A stretch of DNA of 64,000 nucleotides from Candidatus Saccharimonadota bacterium (GCA_027492255.1 JAPUFB010000003.1:139889-203888), one strand, 5' to 3'; numbered from the stretch's first letter, positions 1 to 8,112 are shown. A program made the numbers and translations. Notes: a model not told the origin generated them from the letters alone.

Positions 1-2
1 CC

Positions 3-101
3 GTCGTCGGTGCAGGTCTCCAGGAAGTTGTTGATGTTGTCGTAATTATCAATGCACTGCGTGCCCATGGTAGCTGGGGTAAAGAGGATATACTTGCATG
101 A
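3..101 (+). CDS. C-terminal end of a P-type cation ATPase (partial)
   Basis: The window opens inside a frame that stays open from base 3 to a TGA at 99-101 and encodes 32 residues. The stretch EVVDVVVIINALRA matches the last membrane helix of heavy-metal or cation P-type ATPases, which typically end in a 'EVIDVLVILNALR'-like segment. The rest of the gene lies upstream of the window, so the metal cannot be named. Its stop overlaps the ATG of the next gene (ATGA), which suggests co-translation. Confidence 0.6.
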   Translation, partial: VVGAGLQEVVDVVVIINALRAHGSWGKEDILA

Positions 102-889
102 TCGGTGAGTTTATTGTCGATAGATATGCTCCAAAAATCGTCAGCGATCTTTGCGCTCAGCACGGCATTAGTGTCAAAACTTTTTCTGATGATTGGATCG
201 TCAGGATGCAGAAAGATGATCACACGGAGTGGTTGATTGGATACAGTTTTAGCCTTAATAGTGCCGGCGGCAGTCGGATCGCCGAAGATAAGGTTGCCAC
301 ATATCTGATATTACAAGACGCAAACCTCCCTGCTATCGACCACTATCTTACCCGGACATACCCTGGTGAAATGATCACTATGGACTATTTATCTGAAGTA
401 CCAAAAGCCTCGGCATATGTTTTAAAACCACTCATGGGCTCAAGTGGACGCGGCATCATAAAACAGTCTTCGCTAGAGGAGGTTGTAAGCACGGTAAATA
501 AATCTTCTAGCACGCGAGATGCTATTTCACCCTACTATGACATTCGAAGCGAAAAACGTTTTATCATACTTGACGGAGAACTGCTACTTGCAATTGAAAA
601 AATAAATCCCCAAACCATTGATGGAGTCTTGTTCTACAACCTTGGCCAAGGTGCTGTACCCGTCACAATTGAAGCAACTGATTTCGAACTTGATCTTGCG
701 CGCAATGCGGCGAAGGCCTGTTCTTTGCGCGTTGCGGCTGTTGATATCGTAACCTTAGCCGATGGATCGCAGCGCATACTTGAAGTTAATAGCGGATTTA
801 TGCTCGAACATTACATGCGGCATAGCCCTGAAAATCTTGAGCGTGGACGTGATGTCTACGAAAAAATTATCGATCGACTGTTTGCATAG
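98..889 (+). CDS. ATP-grasp carboxylate-amine ligase-like protein
   Basis: A 263-residue protein with the ATP-grasp fold seen in RimK/LysX/glutathione-synthetase-type ligases. Visible marks are the Lys and glycine-rich loop KPLMGSSGRG (K110 to G119), a central EKR...LLAIEK strand pair, and the metal-binding end LEVNS (E229, N231). The N-terminal pre-ATP-grasp region is short. Such enzymes couple a carboxylate to an amine via an acyl-phosphate; the substrate is not evident. The ATG overlaps the stop of the P-type ATPase upstream, so the two are probably in one operon. Confidence 0.72.
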   Translation: MIGEFIVDRYAPKIVSDLCAQHGISVKTFSDDWIVRMQKDDHTEWLIGYSFSLNSAGGSRIAEDKVATYLILQDANLPAIDHYLTRTYPGEMITMDYLSEVPKASAYVLKPLMGSSGRGIIKQSSLEEVVSTVNKSSSTRDAISPYYDIRSEKRFIILDGELLLAIEKINPQTIDGVLFYNLGQGAVPVTIEATDFELDLARNAAKACSLRVAAVDIVTLADGSQRILEVNSGFMLEHYMRHSPENLERGRDVYEKIIDRLFA

Positions 890-910
890 ATTTTACACTC
901 ATGCATCTGA

Positions 911-916
911 TATACT
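911..916 (+). promoter_or_regulatory. -10 box of tRNA-Gly
   Basis: TATACT lies 9 nt upstream of the first base of tRNA-Gly, giving a very short 5' leader. No clear -35 box is seen. Confidence 0.45.
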
Positions 917-925
917 AATTCTCAC

Positions 926-1000
926 GCGGGTGTAGTACAGCGGTTAGTATACAAGTTTTCCAAACTTGGGATCGGAGTTCGATTCTCCGCACCCGCACCA
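926..1000 (+). tRNA. tRNA-Gly (anticodon TCC)
   Basis: A complete cloverleaf: acceptor GCGGGTG pairs CACCCGC, anticodon stem CAAGT/ACTTG encloses loop TTTCCAA (anticodon TCC, reads GGA/GGG), T stem CGGAG/CTCCG encloses TTCGATT. The discriminator is A and the CCA is encoded (998-1000). A terminator hairpin that includes the CCA follows directly. Confidence 0.95.
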
Positions 1001-1037
1001 ATTAAAGAATCGACCTTCTGGTCGGTTTTTTAATTGG
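998..1037. terminator. Terminator hairpin after tRNA-Gly
   Basis: The arm 998-1015 pairs with 1020-1037 around a TTCT loop (core CGACC/GGTCG). T-rich 3' sides occur on both strands, so it could act in both directions. It begins inside the CCA of the tRNA and ends next to a minus-strand tRNA-like 3' fragment. Confidence 0.75.
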
Positions 1038-1152
1038 TATGAGATAAGAATCGAACTCAGATCTTTTTGCGAAGCAAAAATAGATCGGGGTTCGTGTAGC
1101 GAGCGAAGCGAGCGGAAATAGTGAGCGAAGCGACCGCCTTCTCCGCACCTAT
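1036..1152. repeat. tRNA-fragment and palindrome-rich insert behind tRNA-Gly
   Basis: On the minus strand, 1036-1065 reads like a tRNA 3' half: T loop TTCGATT, an acceptor tail, then CCA. On the plus strand, GATCGGGGTTCG (1083-1094) and TTCTCCGCACC (1139-1149) are the two sides of the T arm of tRNA-Gly, split by about 44 nt built from the word AGCGAAGCGA repeated with variations. GATC...GCAAAAA also forms a hairpin. No gene is supported here; the 70-residue reverse frame across the region is a tRNA shadow. Confidence 0.6.
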
Positions 1153-1199
1153 ACAACAGAAGTTACCAAGTACTCCTTTTTATTTGCTATGATTATCCT

Positions 1200-1685
1200 A
1201 TGCCTTATTCGCAAAAATATACCATACTCGCATTCTTACAGCCTAAGATAGTCGGCGATGAATTTCAGATGACCGAATGGCCGCTGCATGTGACACTTGC
1301 AGACGTGTTTGCAATCAACATGACCGAGGATCTAAAAGCCGCATTAAGGACACTGCTCACAAATGAGTTGGCCGTTTCCACAAAAGCCAGTAGAGATACA
1401 ACACTTGGTGAAACATCTGTAGTATTACTTGAAAAAAATAAGGCACTACTTAGCCTCCATACTCGCATAATTGACTTACTGCAGTCTCATGGAGCAATAT
1501 TTAACAGTCCTGAATTTACTCGTGATGGTTTCCTACCTCACTGCACAATACAAAAATCAGCTCGACTACGTGAGGGTGATGTCGTTACTATTTCGACAAT
1601 ATCCCTCATAGATATGTTTCCTGATCGTGATTGGACGAAACGAAAAGTGCTGCAAAATTATACATTGAAACAAGAAAAGCATTAA
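1200..1685 (+). CDS. 2H phosphoesterase superfamily protein (2'-5' RNA ligase-like)
   Basis: A 161-residue protein with the two HxTx motifs that define 2H phosphoesterases: HVTL (H30-L33) and HCTI (H114-I117). The family includes LigT/ThpR and cyclic phosphodiesterases acting on 2'-3' cyclic phosphate or 2'-5' linked RNA ends. Length fits the compact members. An extended -10 box, TGCTATGAT with TATGAT at 1188-1193, lies 6 nt before the ATG and there is no Shine-Dalgarno, so the transcript is probably leaderless. The substrate is unknown. Confidence 0.78.
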   Translation: MPYSQKYTILAFLQPKIVGDEFQMTEWPLHVTLADVFAINMTEDLKAALRTLLTNELAVSTKASRDTTLGETSVVLLEKNKALLSLHTRIIDLLQSHGAIFNSPEFTRDGFLPHCTIQKSARLREGDVVTISTISLIDMFPDRDWTKRKVLQNYTLKQEKH

Positions 1686-1708
1686 TAGCCGGGCTGTCTT
1701 CTGGAGAT

Positions 1709-4087
1709 TTACTTTACAGCTTCAGGTATATCTTTTTCGGTCAGATGAACGATTTCACCTGGTTGAACTTCGCCGGAGAGCATGCGTTTGGCTATCGTAT
1801 TTTCCACGACCTTCTGAACAATGCGGCGCATTGGACGGGCTCCAAGACGAGGATCGTTGCCTTTCGTAACCAGCCAACTACGAAGCGATGCATCAATAGT
1901 CACTTTCACTTTTTGCGGTTCGAGTGTTTCGTTTATACCTTCTAGTATTAGGTCAACGATCTGCTCTAACTCAACCGGCTTCAGTGGACGGAATAGAACA
2001 ATTTCATCAAAACGGTTCAAAAACTCTGGACGGAAGGTCTTTGAGCTAATCAACTCATCAACGAAGCTATCTTCAAATTTCTCAAGATTTTCACCAGCCT
2101 CTATATGATGTCGAATCTGCTGGGCACCTGCATTACTGGTTGCAATAATAATCGTGTCGCGAAAATTAACTTCTCTTCCTCGAATATCCCGTAATATTCC
2201 CTCATCAAGAACTTGCAATAATGTAGTTAATACCTGATCATGGGCCTTTTCAAGCTCATCTAGTAAAATGACTGAGAATGGTTGTTTCATAACCCGAGCC
2301 GTCAGGCTATGTGTATCCTGAGCGCCATCGGCGATGAGTCGTTTCACATCATTTGGGCTCACGAATTCATTCATATCGAGGCGAATGAGATGCTCCTCTC
2401 CACCAAAATAGACTTCAGCAAGGGCTTTTGCGAGTTCTGTCTTCCCTACGCCGGTTGGGCCAAGAAAAAGAAATGTTCCTATGGGTCGTGACTCGTTTCG
2501 CACTCCTGCTCGGGCACGACGAAGCGCATCACTGACAACACTTACGGCTCGTGTTTGGTTAATCATCCGTTCATGGATGAGACTCTCAAGATTTAGTAAT
2601 TTCTGCTTTTCATCTTCACCAGCCGTCGCCCCAACCTTAACTCCTTCGGTTTTCTCAACGGCCTGTCTCACTGAATCAGCCGTCACAATTCCATTGCTCG
2701 CAAAGCGCGATGCGGCATTCAGCAACTGTAATGATTTGCCCGGCTGAGCAAGATCGTAATAGTAACGCTCGCTAAGCCGATACGCTTCTTTAAGCGCCTG
2801 GAACATATAGGTAGTACCCTGCTCCGATTCAAGTCTGACGAGCTTATTTTCCATAACCCGCAGCGATTCCTGTTCGCTGGCTGGCGCAATAGTAAATCGA
2901 CTCAAAGCTGAGGCAATCGCCGGATTCTTCTGGGCAATCTGAAGATACCGCTGTTCATCCATTGTAAATATTGTCATGAGCGAACCACCCTCAAGGATTG
3001 GTAATAGCAGTGTCGAAAGATCAACTGAGCCGACGCCTTCTTCGAAGAAATATTGTGCTTCATCGAAACAAAGAATCGTATTCTTCGCATGATATGCTTC
3101 GATGAGCAGACGATTAATTAACTCTTCAAGTTCTCCCCGCCCACTAGCCGCAGAGATCAGCGAGGATGCATCAAGGCTTAGTACTTGACGGTATTTGAGT
3201 GAGACTGGTACTTTATCTTCACCATATACTATTCGATCGGCAAAGGCCTGTATAACAGCAGTCTTCCCAGCACCGGTTGGACCAACCAATACTGCCCCGC
3301 GACGCCCAGAGCCACCAATTGTCTGCTCTAGAAAATCCAACGCTTCACTGTGCGCCGCAATATCAACTTTAAGGAGTCCACCGGCAACTTGATTACTCAC
3401 ATTGACCGCAAACCGTTCAAGCATTGGTGTATAGCCGAAACTCCAATCCCGTGCAATTCCGCCAGTATTTTTTGGTGCATGCTGCGCTGCAATTAATTCT
3501 TCAAGATGATGCCTCCATACCAAGACCTGTGCGATATCTCTTTCATCAAGTTGCAGATGTGGCAATAATTTCTTTAGATCAGGACTCACTGTTACCATCG
3601 CCGCTATAATATGCGCACCACTCACAATTCCTTCAGGTTGAAGATCAGTTGCAACCTCCCAAATCGATTGCAGCGACACGGTCTCACTCATGCCTATTAA
3701 GAAGCCTGGTGCAAGTCCGGCTCGTACCATCATAAACTGTGCACTGCGTGAATTTATAAGGGCATCGAGAACATCTTTTGGCGATACATTGTCCGGAAGA
3801 TACGCCAGTAGATCACCTTCGAGTCGGTCATGTATCATATTACCGTGCCCTGCTGGTAAAGACGATAAATAGTGCGTATCCCAAAGCACTATGACAAGTG
3901 GCACGAAAGCAAGTGAGAATATAAGCCACCCGATAGCTTCCCGTGCGATGAATAACAGTACGAAACCAGAAATTGCGCATAGAGAAAATAAAACGTAACC
4001 TATGAATTTACCTCTACTTATCATAAAGCGATGAAAACGCGCTTGTTCGGCTCGTGGCGCATGATAAAGAAACAAATTACTATGCAC
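1709..4087 (-). CDS. Membrane-anchored Clp/Hsp100-type AAA+ ATPase
   Basis: Two tandem AAA+ modules as in ClpB/ClpC: Walker A GPTGAGKT (about residue 269) with Walker B ILCFDEA, and Walker A GPTGVGKT (about 543) with Walker B VILLDELEKAH, then a C-terminal D2-small domain. Unlike ClpB/ClpC the N-terminus has two hydrophobic segments (about 28-48 and 53-69), followed by a Clp_N-like helical region. The ClpC region after TSN(V/A)GA that normally carries a ClpP-binding VGF/IGF loop lacks it. The preferred start is GTG at 4087, overlapping the upstream stop as TAGTG; an in-frame ATG at 4183 would overlap the upstream gene by 97 bp. Confidence 0.85.
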   Translation of the reverse strand: MHSNLFLYHAPRAEQARFHRFMISRGKFIGYVLFSLCAISGFVLLFIAREAIGWLIFSLAFVPLVIVLWDTHYLSSLPAGHGNMIHDRLEGDLLAYLPDNVSPKDVLDALINSRSAQFMMVRAGLAPGFLIGMSETVSLQSIWEVATDLQPEGIVSGAHIIAAMVTVSPDLKKLLPHLQLDERDIAQVLVWRHHLEELIAAQHAPKNTGGIARDWSFGYTPMLERFAVNVSNQVAGGLLKVDIAAHSEALDFLEQTIGGSGRRGAVLVGPTGAGKTAVIQAFADRIVYGEDKVPVSLKYRQVLSLDASSLISAASGRGELEELINRLLIEAYHAKNTILCFDEAQYFFEEGVGSVDLSTLLLPILEGGSLMTIFTMDEQRYLQIAQKNPAIASALSRFTIAPASEQESLRVMENKLVRLESEQGTTYMFQALKEAYRLSERYYYDLAQPGKSLQLLNAASRFASNGIVTADSVRQAVEKTEGVKVGATAGEDEKQKLLNLESLIHERMINQTRAVSVVSDALRRARAGVRNESRPIGTFLFLGPTGVGKTELAKALAEVYFGGEEHLIRLDMNEFVSPNDVKRLIADGAQDTHSLTARVMKQPFSVILLDELEKAHDQVLTTLLQVLDEGILRDIRGREVNFRDTIIIATSNAGAQQIRHHIEAGENLEKFEDSFVDELISSKTFRPEFLNRFDEIVLFRPLKPVELEQIVDLILEGINETLEPQKVKVTIDASLRSWLVTKGNDPRLGARPMRRIVQKVVENTIAKRMLSGEVQPGEIVHLTEKDIPEAVK

Positions 4088-4470
4088 TACCACGGCATTA
4101 CCCCTTTGAGTGTCATGATAAGCCCTATAAACGGCATAATAGGGAGTAACGCCCATATCACAAGCCAACATAGACATATACACGCAACAATAAGTAACCC
4201 CGATATGCCAATAAGGATTGTTATTAGGCGTACACTTGCACCAATTGTTCTTGAGATAAGCTTATCAAAAAAGGCGCGTAGATGGTATTCGAGTGGAGCT
4301 GTAGCAGTAACACGCTCAGCACTGATCTGTCGAAATGGTGAAAATAATGTTTTTACTAATAGGCTAATAGAGAAAAAATTACCTATACGAACAAGCTGCA
4401 TCCAGCAGCGTTCGTACTGATCAAGCCAGCCCTGTCCGTACCACCAACTGACAAGTGACGTGATAAACAT
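4087..4470 (-). CDS. Small membrane protein upstream of Clp ATPase
   Basis: A 127-residue protein with two strongly hydrophobic helices in its C-terminal half (about 82-103 and 105-125) and an amphipathic N-terminal part rich in Trp, Phe and Arg. I do not recognise the family. It overlaps the GTG of the Clp-type ATPase by one base, so the two are translationally coupled, and it may help place that ATPase at the membrane (inference). A -10 box, TACAAT, lies 7 nt upstream (4478-4483), so the mRNA looks leaderless. Confidence 0.7.
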   Translation of the reverse strand: MFITSLVSWWYGQGWLDQYERCWMQLVRIGNFFSISLLVKTLFSPFRQISAERVTATAPLEYHLRAFFDKLISRTIGASVRLITILIGISGLLIVACICLCWLVIWALLPIMPFIGLIMTLKGVMPW

Positions 4471-4544
4471 ATGTACTATTGTACCTTACTCTCCCCCTGT
4501 TTTGGTAGACGTAAGCATGATGTCTGGCTTATACTATCTAGCAT

Positions 4545-5834
4545 ATGTTATCGCCAAAACAGACAGCCCGAATTGGTCGCCTCGTCAAAAAAGCTATGAG
4601 GCTTCGTGGAGGCGGCTCCGCACTCCCAGGACTGATTGTCGAAAAGATTCACCCAGGATTTCTTGCTCATGCATTATCTGATCTACCTCACGGTGTCGTC
4701 GTCGTAACTGGCACTAATGGTAAAACAACGACCACCAAGATGGTGACTCAGCTTTTGCGAAGCGAGGGTCTTAAGGTATTCACTAATCCTAGTGGAAGCA
4801 ATTTTACCCGCGGCATAGTCGCAAGTCTTCTTAGCCATGTTAATAAAGACGGTAAACTTGATGCTGATATAGCTGTTATCGAACTAGATGAAGCGTATGC
4901 TGTTCATTTCGCAAAACAAGTAGCACCACGATATACTCTTGTTCTGAATGTTTTCCGTGACCAACTTGATCGTTTTGGCGAAGTCGATTATACCGCCAAA
5001 CTACTCGCAAAAGTTGTTGAAGCAACAACCGGAGGTATTGTCCTGAATCGCGACGACAGTCCCGTAAGAGACTTAGCTACGCTTGTTAATAAAACAAAAA
5101 AAATACAGTATTTCGGCTACGACGAGACTCTTGCCCGCTATTTCCCAAGTGACGCCGACCTGCATGGTATATCGGACGAGAAGATAACCCTTCCACCGCT
5201 CAGCGAAGGAGATGTTGTTCTTAGATCGCTTAGTAATCACTCCGCTACGTTTTCATTCGGTAATCATCTACAGCCTTCAACAAAATTGAGGATTGAGGGA
5301 ATCTATAACGTACTTAACGTAGCCGCGGCGCTAGCCCTCGTCCGGATGATTCGAGGTAAAGCCTGTCAGGAAAGCGCTTTACTACAGGAGGTTGCTACGG
5401 TAAAACCTGCTTTCGGACGCGGAGAAGCGATTGATATTGACGGCAAGCCGCTCGAAATCGTTCTTGTTAAAAACCCAAGCGGCTTTCGATTAGCGATCGA
5501 ATCTTATAAACTGCGTCCAGCTGATACGATGATTGTCATTAATGACCAGTACGCCGACGGTCGAGATATGAGCTGGCTCTGGGATGTTAACTTCGAATCA
5601 TTCCAAAAATCCGGTATAAATGTCGTAAGCGGCATACGAGCATATGACATGGCACTCCGTTTGCAATATGAGGAAGTAACAGTGAGTTATGTTGATACAA
5701 GTATCGAAAATGCTCTGAAAGTATTTTTGAAAGATACTGGCTCCATGCCAAAGCGAATTTTCTGTACTTATACAGCAATGCTTGCCGTTCGACGAAGCTT
5801 GTCACGTCATTATCACCTGGAGCCAATAGAATGA
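4545..5834 (+). CDS. murT: Lipid II isoglutaminyl synthase, MurT subunit
   Basis: A 429-residue Mur-ligase-like protein: P-loop GTNGKTTTT (56-64), central Mur ligase core (NVFRDQLDRFGE around 125-140), and a C-terminal DUF1727 region with NDQYADGRDMSWLWD. With GatD it amidates the D-Glu alpha-carboxyl of lipid II to D-isoGln. The four-cysteine zinc ribbon known from Staphylococcus aureus MurT is not visible. The gene overlaps gatD by 4 bases (ATGA). TATACT at 4530-4535 lies 9 nt before the ATG with no Shine-Dalgarno. Confidence 0.9.
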   Translation: MLSPKQTARIGRLVKKAMRLRGGGSALPGLIVEKIHPGFLAHALSDLPHGVVVVTGTNGKTTTTKMVTQLLRSEGLKVFTNPSGSNFTRGIVASLLSHVNKDGKLDADIAVIELDEAYAVHFAKQVAPRYTLVLNVFRDQLDRFGEVDYTAKLLAKVVEATTGGIVLNRDDSPVRDLATLVNKTKKIQYFGYDETLARYFPSDADLHGISDEKITLPPLSEGDVVLRSLSNHSATFSFGNHLQPSTKLRIEGIYNVLNVAAALALVRMIRGKACQESALLQEVATVKPAFGRGEAIDIDGKPLEIVLVKNPSGFRLAIESYKLRPADTMIVINDQYADGRDMSWLWDVNFESFQKSGINVVSGIRAYDMALRLQYEEVTVSYVDTSIENALKVFLKDTGSMPKRIFCTYTAMLAVRRSLSRHYHLEPIE

Positions 5835-6547
5835 GCAAGCGCATAAAAGTTCTCCACCTCTATCCTCGCGAAATGAATATTTATGGTGACTGGGGTAATG
5901 TTCTTACTATACTTCGCCGCCTCGAATGGCACGGCTATGAATATCAGTTAGTCGAACATCATCCGGGTGGTGTCTTTCCAAAAGGTGTTGATATTGTTAT
6001 TGGTGGAGGCGGTCAAGACTCTGGGCAAAGCAAAGTTCAGCATGACCTGCTTGCGATCGGCGATACTTTACATGCCCTCGCGGATGATAACGTACCGATG
6101 CTTATGATCTGTGGACTATACCAGCTGTTCGGCAGGTTCTTTAAGACGAGCGACGGCGTCACGATTCCAGGGATCGGTATCTTTGCTGCAGAAACCTACG
6201 GAGGCCCAACAAGACTTATTGGCAATACCGTCACAGAAACACCATTCGGTGAAATGATGGGATATGAAAACCACTCAGGCCTCACACTTCTCGATGATAC
6301 CCAGCCAGCTCTCGGAAAGATTCTCATGGGTAAAGGTAATAATGGTGAAGATAAGACAGAGGGCGCGATCTACAAAGCAGTCTTTGGCACATATCTACAT
6401 GGCTCTCTCTTGCCTAAGAATCCTGTTTTTGCTGATGCGCTCATCGAAGCTGCCGTGATCCATAGCGGTCAGAAATTTGAACCGCATGTTATTGACGATC
6501 GTTTTGCACACCTTGCTCGTGACGTTGCGAGCAAACGCCCCCGGTGA
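5831..6547 (+). CDS. gatD: Lipid II isoglutaminyl synthase, GatD glutaminase subunit
   Basis: A 238-residue class I glutamine amidotransferase of the CobB/CobQ type. The nucleophile is Cys94 in LMICGLYQLFG and the catalytic His is His190 in GTYLHGSLLPKNP; these positions closely match S. aureus GatD. It releases ammonia from glutamine for MurT. The start codon overlaps the murT stop, which agrees with an obligate complex. Together the pair modifies peptidoglycan precursors on the inner membrane face. Confidence 0.9.
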   Translation: MSKRIKVLHLYPREMNIYGDWGNVLTILRRLEWHGYEYQLVEHHPGGVFPKGVDIVIGGGGQDSGQSKVQHDLLAIGDTLHALADDNVPMLMICGLYQLFGRFFKTSDGVTIPGIGIFAAETYGGPTRLIGNTVTETPFGEMMGYENHSGLTLLDDTQPALGKILMGKGNNGEDKTEGAIYKAVFGTYLHGSLLPKNPVFADALIEAAVIHSGQKFEPHVIDDRFAHLARDVASKRPR

Positions 6548-6561
6548 TTAACCTTATTTCC

Positions 6562-6813
6562 TTATAGTAAGTCGCCGTACGCTGATTCAGGGAACTTCAT
6601 TGTCCAATAAATAACGCTTTCGAACGTATCCCAGTCCAGTACGTCTGCCCCGAATTTTACTCGTGCAGCCTCTCGTACCTTGTCGTACAAATCGACGACA
6701 TACGCTTCTTCGGTCGCATCTTCGAAGATTACTTTGATGTAATCGTTCGTAAATTCGCCCAGTTCCTGAAGAGTTGGCTTTTTTGCTTGCTGCAGGGAAT
6801 CTACGGTTTCCAT
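6562..6813 (-). CDS. Hypothetical protein
   Basis: An acidic protein of 83 residues when read from the ATG at 6813; the open frame extends to 6852 but that extension is Lys/Tyr-rich and covers an AT-rich promoter-like stretch (TATAAAAT). No signal peptide or membrane helix is seen. It has alternating helix-forming segments and ends in FPESAYGDLL. The family is not recognised. It converges on gatD with a gap of only 14 bases. Confidence 0.6.
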   Translation of the reverse strand: METVDSLQQAKKPTLQELGEFTNDYIKVIFEDATEEAYVVDLYDKVREAARVKFGADVLDWDTFESVIYWTMKFPESAYGDLL

Positions 6814-6918
6814 TGCCTTTATTTTATATCTTTTTTTGACATATATCAACAAATCTTATAAAAAATATTTGGTGTTCAACGATACTTGAGACGCAAGTTC
6901 TCTTCAATCTATACGGCA

Positions 6919-6943
6919 ATAAAAAGGGCTAGACAAGCTAGCC
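6919..6943 (-). terminator. Terminator of tRNA-Pro(TGG)
   Basis: On the minus strand GGCTAG pairs with CTAGCC around a 5-nt loop and is followed by a run of T (6921-6925). It lies just downstream of the CCA of the minus-strand tRNA-Pro. Confidence 0.8.
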
Positions 6944-6952
6944 ATTTTTATA

Positions 6953-7028
6953 TGGTCGGGGAGACAAGATTCGAACTTGCGACCCCGCGGTCCCAAACCG
7001 CGTGCGCTACCAACTGCGCTACTCCCCG
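6953..7028 (-). tRNA. tRNA-Pro (anticodon TGG)
   Basis: A cloverleaf on the minus strand: acceptor CGGGGAG/CTCCCCG, anticodon stem GCGGT/ACCGC with loop TTGGGA-type sequence giving anticodon TGG, T loop TTCGAAT, discriminator A and encoded CCA (6953-6955). It has its own terminator and, unlike the other tRNA-Pro in this window, no duplicated 3' end behind it. Confidence 0.93.
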
Positions 7029-7113
7029 AATGTTAGTCGTATATACACGAAGAACAGAGAGTATTGTAACAGATACCAACAAGTATTGCTAGAATTTGCT
7101 ATGATTGTAGGGT

Positions 7114-7719
7114 ATGGAAAAAGCTTCTGTTTCAAATGGTAAAATTCTAACACTAAAAACTTTGGGTGTTTTAGGGTATCTTGCCTTGACCGTTCAGATG
7201 CTTTGGCTCGTCGTGGCATATTTACCAGATATCATGGCTAGCGATGCCGGACGAAGTATCTTATTGCCTGAACCGCTATCGCAGCACATCACAACAACCC
7301 CACCACCGCAACTCGAAATACCTTCGTCAGTCGCTATTGTTATAGCTATCATAACGGTTATTGGGATTGTCGGTATTACCCTATTTTCTTTATACCGACT
7401 TCCGTCAACGATTGGCAAGGCCGCGAGCAAGACCGTTCATAAGACTTCCGACCTCCTCTTACCGACACTAACACACCATAAAAAAATACCAAAAAAGAGA
7501 CTATTTGTTCTTAACCGAAGAATCGAACTAATTTTAAAGCTCAGTGTTTCACTTCTTCTCACTCTCCCACTTCTCCTCATGCCAGTTACACAACTATATC
7601 TCTCCTCACTTGCAATTCTATATATCGGATTATTCCTGCTTACGGTTACTACTGCTTGGTTTTTGATTCAATTCGCGCTAGCAATTATCTGGAAAATCGA
7701 TCACAAACTTTACTGGTAG
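7114..7719 (+). CDS. Hypothetical membrane protein
   Basis: A 201-residue protein with four hydrophobic segments (about 13-34, 71-94, 141-160 and 165-195), the first pair split by a Pro-rich external-looking loop (TTPPPQLEIP). I recognise no family. TATGAT at 7100-7105, within TTTGCTATGAT, lies 8 nt before the ATG and no Shine-Dalgarno is visible, the same arrangement as at 1200. It stands alone between two tRNA genes. Confidence 0.65.
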   Translation: MEKASVSNGKILTLKTLGVLGYLALTVQMLWLVVAYLPDIMASDAGRSILLPEPLSQHITTTPPPQLEIPSSVAIVIAIITVIGIVGITLFSLYRLPSTIGKAASKTVHKTSDLLLPTLTHHKKIPKKRLFVLNRRIELILKLSVSLLLTLPLLLMPVTQLYLSSLAILYIGLFLLTVTTAWFLIQFALAIIWKIDHKLYW

Positions 7720-7863
7720 TATCGAAAAGAGTAGAATACCTCTGTTGCAATACGGAAATATTCCCGTTATTTCCCGCATCACTTATGGTATATGTGACGT
7801 ATTGTAACCTAGGAAAGAGCAGCCAGAGCGTCGGATTTACTCCGCGCCCGGCGCACCGCAAAG

Positions 7864-7940
7864 CGGGGTGTGGCGCAGCTCGGTAGCGCGCACCGTTCGG
7901 GACGGTGAGGTCGTCCGTTCAAATCGGATCACCCCGACCA
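7864..7940 (+). tRNA. tRNA-Pro (anticodon CGG)
   Basis: A full cloverleaf: acceptor CGGGGTG/CACCCCG, anticodon stem CACCG/CGGTG with loop TTCGGGA (anticodon CGG), T arm TCCG-TTCAAAT-CGGA, discriminator A, encoded CCA (7938-7940). Its last 21 nt plus nine downstream bases occur again 126 bp downstream. Confidence 0.94.
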
Positions 7941-7949
7941 TAAAAAATA
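7920..7949 (+). repeat. Direct repeat copy 1 (tRNA-Pro 3' end)
   Basis: The 3' end of tRNA-Pro from the T loop through CCA plus the following TAAAAAATA. This 30-bp stretch is repeated exactly at 8046-8075. Confidence 0.9.
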
Positions 7950-8045
7950 GCTTATCCACTTAATCTTATTCGTAACATTAAGTTTTGACGACCTTTCTTT
8001 TTACTTACGTAAAAAGAAGTCATCCCTATCGCTCCGCTCCTTCGC

Positions 8046-8075
8046 CAAATCGGATCACCCCGACCATAAAAAATA
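8046..8075 (+). repeat. Direct repeat copy 2 (tRNA-Pro 3' end)
   Basis: An exact 30-bp copy of 7920-7949 without the 5' part of the tRNA. The 96 bp between the copies contain the word TCGCTCCGCTCCTTCGC and no gene. The second copy, not the first, runs into the terminator hairpin. Confidence 0.9.
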
Positions 8076-8103
8076 TTCATGAGTAAACATGAATATTTTT
8101 TAT
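8066..8103. terminator. Bidirectional terminator
   Basis: Arms of 16 bases (8066-8081 and 8088-8103, core TATTCATG/CATGAATA) flanked by A and T runs on both sides. It ends transcripts from the tRNA-Pro side and from the convergent gene at 8113-8439. Confidence 0.8.
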
Positions 8104-8112
8104 TCAGGTATG

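Noticed and set aside
926-1000. UGA-to-glycine recoding (as in Gracilibacteria/SR1)
   Set aside because: The Gly tRNA has anticodon TCC, and TGA ends many intact genes here at the expected family lengths.
944-1156. 70-residue minus-strand frame over tRNA-Gly
   Set aside because: It reads through the tRNA, its terminator and the palindromic insert; the GESNSDP-like start is a well-known tRNA antisense artefact.
6886-7092. 68-residue plus-strand frame with GETRFELATPRSQTAC
   Set aside because: It is the antisense of tRNA-Pro(TGG); a typical spurious tRNA-derived protein.
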